NCBI GenBank assembly: GCA_025464915.1
Contig: JAODNF010000043.1
Span: 1 to 5,134, forward strand
DNA: 5,134 bases
Direction: 5' to 3'
DNA from: Frankiales bacterium
GTDB taxonomy: Bacteria > Actinomycetota > Actinomycetes > Mycobacteriales > SCTD01
Part shown: in pieces, positions 1 through 5,134 of the stretch
Layout of the letters: each line of letters opens with the position of its first letter
Numbering within the stretch: position 1 is the stretch's first letter
Notes under the pieces: model-generated
What the model saw: only the letters and a program-made list of their open reading frames with translations
Told to the model about the DNA's origin: nothing
Database searches by the model: none
Translations under genes and position numbers: made by a program

Positions 1-1696
<1,696 letters not shown>

Positions 1697-1698
1697 GC

Positions 1699-1725
1699 GG
1701 ACCTGATACCGTCCAAGAAACGGAC
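1699..1725. promoter_or_regulatory. Three alternating GGAC/GTCC half-sites, possible operator
   Basis: GGAC at 1699-1702, GTCC at 1711-1714 and GGAC at 1722-1725 form two overlapping dyads that share the central GTCC, with 8- and 7-base gaps. They start just after the metH stop and end in front of an AAAAA run. Half-sites of 4 bp are short, so chance is possible. The 1711-1725 dyad is not a terminator for metH because an A-run, not a T-run, follows it. Confidence 0.25.
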
Positions 1726-1750
1726 AAAAAGCAGTAAACCTCCCTAACCT
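1721..1750 (+). promoter_or_regulatory. Possible promoter of the GH16 gene
   Basis: CGGACA at 1721-1726 matches four of six bases of a TTGACA-type -35 box. TAACCT at 1745-1750 fits the actinobacterial TAnnnT -10 pattern. The spacer is 18 bases, with a locally A-rich stretch between. Transcription would then begin near 1757 with a leader of about 160 bases. If so, the left arms of the interleaved repeats (1739-1756) would not be transcribed and would act as DNA sites instead of RNA. This is a weak assignment made by eye. Confidence 0.3.
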
Positions 1751-1788
1751 GCCTCTTCGTGACCATGGCCAGGGAGGCCGAGAGGCAG
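1739..1788 (+). repeat. Two interleaved perfect inverted repeats in pseudoknot order
   Basis: Arm A is CCTCCCT (1739-1745) and its perfect complement AGGGAGG lies at 1771-1777. Arm B is CTGCCTCT (1749-1756) and its perfect complement AGAGGCAG lies at 1781-1788. The order A-B-A'-B' is that of an H-type pseudoknot. Within the B stem, GGCC (1767-1770) and GGCC (1776-1779) can close a small hairpin whose AGGGA loop is the part facing arm A. The same arms could form two mutually exclusive hairpins, that is, a switch. As DNA they could equally be paired operator half-sites. The pairing is read directly from the bases; the role is unknown. Confidence 0.5.
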
Positions 1789-1803
1789 TTACCTAGGGGT
1801 AGC
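1788..1803 (+). repeat. Hairpin GTTACC-TAGG-GGTAGC
   Basis: Six pairs including one G-T wobble (1788-1793 with 1798-1803) close a TAGG tetraloop. Base 1788 is also the last base of the preceding inverted repeat, so the two stems abut and could stack in RNA. At the DNA level it is a near-palindrome around CCTAGG and could bind a dimeric regulator. The function is not known. Confidence 0.4.
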
Positions 1804-1807
1804 AAGC

Positions 1808-1826
1808 GCCGACCACCGCAGTCGGC
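1808..1826 (+). repeat. Perfect 6-bp hairpin GCCGAC/GTCGGC
   Basis: GCCGAC at 1808-1813 pairs perfectly with GTCGGC at 1821-1826 around a 7-base loop. It is followed at once by a second small GGAC/GTCC hairpin (1832-1842). Neither is followed by a T-run, so they are not intrinsic terminators. They continue the run of stems in the GH16 leader. Confidence 0.35.
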
Positions 1827-1872
1827 CACGCGGACCCTGTCCCGTCTGCGACGCGATGCTGCGCGCACGCCT

Positions 1873-1902
1873 GGTCAGGCCCGCACGGCCACTGCCCTGA
1901 CC
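1873..1902 (+). repeat. 7-bp stem GGTCAGG/CCTGACC just upstream of the GH16 start
   Basis: GGTCAGG at 1873-1879 is perfectly complementary to CCTGACC at 1896-1902, with a 16-base loop between. The stem ends 16 bases before the ATG at 1919, near where a ribosome binding site would be expected; none of good quality is present there. It might influence translation initiation. It has no T-run, so it is not a terminator. Confidence 0.35.
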
Positions 1903-1918
1903 GACGGGCCGACGACCC

Positions 1919-2839
1919 ATGCAGCACGTGCACCCGCGAACGCGGCGCCTGTTCGGCGCCGCCACCTCGCTGGCCCTCGGGGCCTCCGCCCTGCTGCACC
2001 TGCCGCACCTGCACTCTCACAAGGCTCCCCAGGCCGAGCCGGCGTCGACCCCGACGCCCGCCATGGCCGTCGCCGTGGGCGCCGAGTCCGTGCGCCTCGC
2101 GTCGCCCGTCCCGCGGCACCTGCAGAGGGCGGCGCGCTCCGCCATCAGGCGGGCCGCGACCGGCGCCATGCCCACGGGGAACGTGCCGGGCTGGCAGCAG
2201 TTCCTCGCCCAGGACTTCACGGGCAACGGGCTGCCGAAGGGCTGGGACAGCTACGCCGGCCGTCCCGGGGGCAACCCCAACGGCTGGTGGACCCACGCCC
2301 ACGCGAGCGTCCGCGGCAAGGACCTGCACCTGGTGGGGGACTGGCAGCGTGGGACCTTCACCACCGGCGGTGTGATGGCGAGCGACTTCGCCAGCACCTA
2401 CGGCAAGTACGAGGTGCGGTTCAAGCTCTCGAAGGCGCCCGGTGTCGCTTACGCGCTCCTGCTCTGGCCGGCCAACGGCAGCTGGCCGAGCGCCGGGGAG
2501 ATCGACTTCGCGGAGGACGGCGGCGGCGACCGCGCGACGACCACGAGCACCCTGCACTACGGGGCCGCCAACACGCAGGTCCAGCGCACCGTGCGGGCCG
2601 ACTTCACGCAGTACCAGACCGTCGGTGTCGAGTGGACCCCGGGCAAGCTGGTCTACACGCTCAACGGCAAGCGCTGGGCGACGGTCACCGGCGCCGAGGT
2701 GCCGACCGGCCCGATGCGCCTCGCGATGCAGCTGGAGGCAGGCAAGGGCACCCGCTGGTCGCCGGCGCCGTCGAAGGCCACGCCGAGCACGGTCGACATG
2801 GTCGTCGACTGGGTCGTCGGCTACCGCCGGGCGGCCTGA
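1919..2839 (+). CDS. Secreted glycoside hydrolase family 16 (endo-beta-glucanase/galactanase-like)
   Basis: A 306-residue GH16 enzyme, a retaining endo-hydrolase or transglycosylase of beta-linked polysaccharides that acts outside the cell. Residues 7-26 form a signal sequence with a Tat-like TRRLFG motif followed by a hydrophobic segment; a His-rich HLPHLHSH (27-34) and a variable linker to about residue 88 come next. The jelly-roll domain spans about 90-303. Its active site EIDFAE at 194-199 gives Glu194 as nucleophile, Asp196 as helper and Glu199 as acid/base, the ExDxxE (beta-bulge) form of the family. YGKYEVRFK (161-169), LLWP and GVEW also fit. ATG 1919 is chosen because an in-frame TGA lies at 1898 and the signal sequence starts here, although no good Shine-Dalgarno is visible. 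The substrate cannot be told. Next to glycosyltransferases it may trim or release an exopolysaccharide, but nutrient glucan degradation is also possible. Confidence 0.9.
   Translation: MQHVHPRTRRLFGAATSLALGASALLHLPHLHSHKAPQAEPASTPTPAMAVAVGAESVRLASPVPRHLQRAARSAIRRAATGAMPTGNVPGWQQFLAQDFTGNGLPKGWDSYAGRPGGNPNGWWTHAHASVRGKDLHLVGDWQRGTFTTGGVMASDFASTYGKYEVRFKLSKAPGVAYALLLWPANGSWPSAGEIDFAEDGGGDRATTTSTLHYGAANTQVQRTVRADFTQYQTVGVEWTPGKLVYTLNGKRWATVTGAEVPTGPMRLAMQLEAGKGTRWSPAPSKATPSTVDMVVDWVVGYRRAA
2821..2839. other. 19-bp convergent overlap of the GH16 and glycosyltransferase genes
   Basis: The GH16 stop TGA is at 2837-2839 (+ strand). The glycosyltransferase stop TAG is at 2823-2821 (- strand). The last codons of each gene therefore lie inside the other and no terminator separates them. 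Both transcripts must run into the opposite gene, which would make antisense RNA. Confidence 0.85.
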
Positions 2840-4059
2840 GCGGCCCCGCGCCTGGCCCTGCGCCTGGCCCGGAGGTACAGCACGGGGCCGTGCAGCATCC
2901 CGACCCGCTCGCGCTTCAGCAGCGCCGGGTCGATGCCCGCGTCCAGCGACGCGGTCGCACGGCGCTGGTGGTAGCGCAGCCCGCGCACTGCCGATCGGGT
3001 CATGTGCCGGAAGCCCCGGGCCGTGAGCGCGTGCTTGAGCAGATAGGCGGTGAGCCCGCTGCCGTACCCGTAGAGCTGGTCGCTCAGCGACTCGAGGTCG
3101 CGCCGGTGCCGGTGCCACACGACGGCCGACGGCTCGTACGCGATCGTCCAGCCGCCGTTCAGCGTGCGCACCCACCAGTCCAGGTCCTCGCCGCCACGGG
3201 TGAGGGCACCGGCGCCGAGCGCCTCGTCGAAGGCGCCCAGGTCGTCGTACGCCGCCCGTGACACGGCGAAGTTGGCGCCCGTGCCGACCATGCCCGCGGC
3301 GTACGGGTAGAGCACCGAGTCACCGCGGTGGGACGCCAGGTCGTAGAGCCGCCGGGTGGTCGAGGACGACCAGTGCACCTTGGCGTCGAAGAAGTGCTGG
3401 GGAGCGGTCTCGAGCTCGGCCGAGGGCACCAGGCCCGTCACGCAGCCGACCCGGCTGCTGCGGGTGAAGCCGCGGAGCAGGCCGTCGAGCCACAGCGGGT
3501 CGACGACGACGTCGTCGTCGGTGAAGGCGATGACCTCGCCCGTCGCGGCCCGGGCACCCGTGTTGCGGGCCACCGACAGGCCCGGCCGCGCCTCGAGCAG
3601 GTAACGGACACGAGGGTCGGCGACCTCGTCGACGACGGTGCGGGTCGCGTCGGTGCGAGGGGCGTTGTCGACCACCACGACGTCCACGTCGGGCCCGGCG
3701 GCGGCGAGCACGGAGCCCAGCGCCAGCCGCAGCGACTCCGCGCGGTCGCGCGTGCAGATCACCACCGACACCGAGGCGGGGAGCGGTTGCGGCCCCGGCG
3801 CCTGGCAAGCCCAGTCCTGGCCGAGGTCGTGCGGCCCCGTGATCCCGTCCTGCTCGAGATGCGCAGCGAGGCCGAGGCGCTCCGCGCCCTCGAGAACTGC
3901 CGCGCCCTGCACCGTGCCACCCACGGGGGCGACGTCCACGAGCCCCAGCGGCGTGCCGTGCAGGCGGACCAGCACCTTGGCCCGGTCGTGGTCGGCGCAG
4001 TCGAGGTCCTGCGTGGGCTCGGAGAGCTCGACCTCGAGGACCTTCGTGGGAACGGTCAC
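2821..4059 (-). CDS. Family 2 glycosyltransferase with an extra N-terminal domain
   Basis: A 412-residue GT2 enzyme (GT-A fold) that would transfer a sugar from a nucleotide-sugar donor to a growing glycan at the inner face of the membrane. The catalytic domain runs from about 94 to 330: SVSVVICTRDR (96-106), VVVVDNAP (127-134, the nucleotide-binding Asp at 131), GLSVARNTG (160-168), FTDDD (179-183, the metal-binding DxD site) and GGEDLDWW (289-296, the acceptor-side ED motif). Residues 1-90 form an additional domain with LVRLHGTPLGLVDV (30-43) not present in minimal GT2 enzymes. The C-terminus ends in a strongly basic tail (RARRRARR) that could sit on the membrane surface. I see no clear membrane span. 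GTG 4059 is chosen because it overlaps the stop of the upstream GT gene as GTGA; there is no strong Shine-Dalgarno, which suits translational coupling. The donor and acceptor sugars cannot be inferred. Confidence 0.9.
   Translation of the reverse strand: MTVPTKVLEVELSEPTQDLDCADHDRAKVLVRLHGTPLGLVDVAPVGGTVQGAAVLEGAERLGLAAHLEQDGITGPHDLGQDWACQAPGPQPLPASVSVVICTRDRAESLRLALGSVLAAAGPDVDVVVVDNAPRTDATRTVVDEVADPRVRYLLEARPGLSVARNTGARAATGEVIAFTDDDVVVDPLWLDGLLRGFTRSSRVGCVTGLVPSAELETAPQHFFDAKVHWSSSTTRRLYDLASHRGDSVLYPYAAGMVGTGANFAVSRAAYDDLGAFDEALGAGALTRGGEDLDWWVRTLNGGWTIAYEPSAVVWHRHRRDLESLSDQLYGYGSGLTAYLLKHALTARGFRHMTRSAVRGLRYHQRRATASLDAGIDPALLKRERVGMLHGPVLYLRARRRARRGAAQAARR
2848..2871 (-). repeat. 12-bp tandem duplication in the basic tail of the glycosyltransferase
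   Basis: GCGCCTGGCCC occurs at 2848-2858 and again at 2860-2870, a 12-base unit repeated once. On the - strand it keeps the frame and encodes an arginine-rich doublet (RARR-RARR) near the C-terminus. It is consistent with replication slippage. Length differences between strains would be expected here. Confidence 0.6.
4056..4059 (-). promoter_or_regulatory. GTGA stop/start overlap coupling the two glycosyltransferases
   Basis: On the - strand the bases read GTGA: GTG (4059-4057) starts the downstream gene and TGA (4058-4056) ends the upstream one. This 4-base overlap is a classic sign of translational coupling. The sequence before it has no good Shine-Dalgarno, so re-initiation by the same ribosome is likely. 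Confidence 0.85.
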
Positions 4060-5000
4060 GTGACGCGGCCCGAGGTGCGGGCGCTGAGGTACCCGGCGGC
4101 CGTGGTGAGCAGCCCGAGGACGACGCAGCAGGCCCGGGCCGCCCCTGCCAGGTCGCCGCGTCCGACCGCCGCGAGGTGCCGCAGGACGCCCACGGGCAGC
4201 GTGCGGGTCGCGTACGCACGCTCGGACGCGAGCCCCTGCTGGGTCCCGACGAGCGTGGACAGCACAGCCTTGGACCGCCCCTCGTGCCAGCAGCGGGACC
4301 GGAAGTACGCGAGCTTCTGCCGGTCGCGCGGGACCAGGTGGTGCACGGTTCCGCCCGCGGCCCGCAGCACCCGGGCGGTCGGGTCGTTCTGGGCGAGACG
4401 AATGGCGATCTCGGTCTCCTCGCAGCCGACGGGCAGCGTGCCGACCCGTCCGACCAGCTCGGAGAAGCCGCCTACCGCCACCAGGGGAGCGCGGCGCAGC
4501 GCCATGCTCGCGCCGATCGGGTTGCGCACCTGCGCGCCGCCCTCGGGGAGCCCGACGTAGTCGCAGCCGACGACCCAGCCGAACTCCGGCGGGAACCAGC
4601 GCGGCGCACGGCCGCCCTCCCAGGCGGGGTCGACGCGGCCGGCGACGCCCAGCACGTCGCCCGCGGCGAACGGCGCGCGCAGCGACTCGAGCCAGCCCTC
4701 GCCGGGTGTCGCGTCGTCGTCGAGGAAGGCGACGAGATCGCCCGTCGCGTGGTCGACGCCGGTGTTGCGGGCGCCCGAGAGCCCCTGGCCGTGCGTGTTC
4801 GCCTCGACCCGGCAGCCCTCGAACTGCGCTTGTGCGCGGGCGAGCACGCCGGCGGCGTGGTCGACCACGACCAGCAGCTCGTCGCCGTCCTTCAGCTGTC
4901 CCAGGACCGCTGCCACCCCCGCCGAGAGCTCGGTCCAGCGGCGCTCCGTGTAGGTGCAGATCACCACGGACACCGACAGCACCGGCGTCGGCTGGGTCAC
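4056..5000 (-). CDS. Family 2 glycosyltransferase with C-terminal hydrophobic segment
   Basis: A 314-residue GT2 enzyme from GTG 5000. Motifs: SVSVVICTYTERRW (9-22), LLVVVDHA (42-49), GQGLSGARNTG (71-81), AFLDDD (91-96, metal-binding DxD site), VRNPIGASMALRR (158-170, acceptor-pocket region), GCEETEIAIRL (192-202, in the place of the usual ED motif) and HHLVPR (220-225). Residues about 285-306 are hydrophobic (CCVVLGLLTTAAGYL) and may form a membrane helix or anchor. An in-frame GTG at 5036 would add 12 residues (SPRDARDRSDR-type), but GTG 5000 is preferred: AGGAG lies 7 bases before it, and the core GT strand follows after only about 8 residues. It precedes and is coupled to the second GT2 gene, with which it shares the GLSxARNTG and DDD blocks, so they may be ancient paralogues working on one glycan. 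The sugar specificity is unknown. Confidence 0.9.
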   Translation of the reverse strand: MTQPTPVLSVSVVICTYTERRWTELSAGVAAVLGQLKDGDELLVVVDHAAGVLARAQAQFEGCRVEANTHGQGLSGARNTGVDHATGDLVAFLDDDATPGEGWLESLRAPFAAGDVLGVAGRVDPAWEGGRAPRWFPPEFGWVVGCDYVGLPEGGAQVRNPIGASMALRRAPLVAVGGFSELVGRVGTLPVGCEETEIAIRLAQNDPTARVLRAAGGTVHHLVPRDRQKLAYFRSRCWHEGRSKAVLSTLVGTQQGLASERAYATRTLPVGVLRHLAAVGRGDLAGAARACCVVLGLLTTAAGYLSARTSGRVT

Positions 5001-5134
5001 TCTGTCACTCCTGTCACGGGCGTCTCTCGGGGACACGGCACATCAACACGAGGATCAGTCTCGCCGATCCAGGAAGTGTCCGGTTGCCGACCCACAGGGT
5101 GTGCGATCGCCGGGGTGCTGAGAGGGTGGTCCTC
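5001..5134 (-). other. Upstream edge of the glycosyltransferase operon: promoter region or end of an upstream gene
   Basis: G+C is somewhat lower here than in the genes. Two - strand frames are open from the window edge. One encodes 45 residues ending PRETPVTGVTE, and its TGA (4999-4997) overlaps the GTG start at 5000 as GTGA, exactly like the junction between the two GT genes. The other ends at TGA 5016-5014, just before the AGGAG. Neither protein tail is recognisable, and both use more A/T-ending codons than the neighbours, so non-coding DNA is at least as likely. An imperfect dyad GGATCAG/CCGATCC (5052-5058 with 5064-5070) is present. No convincing -10/-35 pair was found. Confidence 0.35.
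5008..5012 (-). promoter_or_regulatory. Ribosome binding site AGGAG that decides the start of the first glycosyltransferase
   Basis: Read on the - strand, AGGAG (5012-5008) is followed by a 7-base spacer and then GTG at 5000-4998. This is the best Shine-Dalgarno in the window. It lies inside the extra 12 codons that the GTG at 5036 would add, so it argues for the shorter protein. Confidence 0.75.

Larger units (their letters stand above)
1697..1918 (+). promoter_or_regulatory. Structured 222-base spacer between metH and the GH16 gene (5' region of the GH16 gene)
   Basis: No believable gene lies here: the + frame that begins at GTG 1759 merely runs on through the GH16 gene in a different frame, and the - frame overlaps metH. 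The stretch is rich in dyad symmetry. From left to right it contains three alternating GGAC/GTCC half-sites, a short A-run, two interleaved perfect inverted repeats, a 6-bp hairpin, a second 6-bp hairpin and a 7-bp stem that ends 16 bases before the GH16 start. These are listed separately below. Its left part (1705-1750) is locally A-richer than the surrounding genes, as expected of a promoter. I do not recognise a known riboswitch class; it could be an untranslated leader, an operator region, or both. Confidence 0.6.

Noticed and set aside
1711..1730. Rho-independent terminator after metH
   Set aside because: The GTCC/GGAC stem has only 4 pairs and is followed by AAAAA on the + strand; in the - direction the T-run would come before the stem, not after it.
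1697..1803. SAM or cobalamin riboswitch next to metH
   Set aside because: The structured stretch lies downstream of metH, not upstream, and lacks the conserved core words of those riboswitches that I could look for.
1793..3175. Long - strand open frame opposite the GH16 gene
   Set aside because: It is low-complexity Arg/Ala/Gly-rich translation with no motif and overlaps two well-supported genes.
1759..3261. Long + strand open frame of about 500 codons beginning at GTG 1759
   Set aside because: It overlies the GH16 gene and part of the glycosyltransferase in another frame, is Arg/Ala/Pro-rich with no domain, and arises from the GC bias. Its first codons overlap the dyads of the leader, so I also do not accept it as a leader peptide.
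3328..4560. + strand open frame opposite the two glycosyltransferases
   Set aside because: It spans the junction of two genuine - strand genes, has no recognisable domain, and fits an antisense shadow in high-GC DNA.

Overview
The window is high-GC DNA with strong G/C bias at third codon positions, GTG starts and long spurious open frames on both strands. This is typical of an actinobacterium; a Nocardioides-like or related lineage is my inference from the style of the glycosyltransferases and the GH16 protein, not something I could test. It holds four protein genes, one of them cut by the left edge. I see no RNA gene of a known family, mobile element, CRISPR array or phage gene.

Left part (1-1696, + strand): the C-terminal half of a cobalamin-dependent methionine synthase, metH. 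It covers the end of the four-helix cap, the B12-binding Rossmann domain and the complete AdoMet-binding reactivation domain. Its sequence is of the full-length Escherichia coli type, not the type I remember from Streptomyces and Mycobacterium.

Spacer (1697-1918): 222 bases with no believable gene but much dyad symmetry. It has alternating GGAC/GTCC half-sites, a weak promoter, two perfect inverted repeats interleaved in pseudoknot order, and three more hairpins. It ends at a start codon with no convincing Shine-Dalgarno. It is the least explained part of the window and the best candidate for something undescribed, probably controlling the gene that follows.

Middle (1919-2839, + strand): a secreted glycoside hydrolase of family GH16 with intact catalytic residues and a Tat-like, His-rich N-terminus. 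Its 3' end overlaps by 19 bp the convergent gene on the other strand.

Right part (2821-5000, - strand): two family 2 (GT-A fold) glycosyltransferases in tandem, joined by a 4-base GTGA stop/start overlap, so very likely one translationally coupled operon read right to left. The first to be translated (4056-5000) has a good AGGAG ribosome binding site at an internal GTG. The second (2821-4059) carries an extra N-terminal domain of about 90 residues. The last 130 or so bases are either the operon promoter region or the end of an upstream coupled gene.

Taken together, the GTs plus a secreted GH16 enzyme look like the edge of an extracellular or cell-wall polysaccharide locus: the GTs would assemble a glycan at the inner face of the membrane and the GH16 enzyme would trim, release or remodel it outside. 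The polymer cannot be named from this window. metH is a housekeeping neighbour with no evident functional link.
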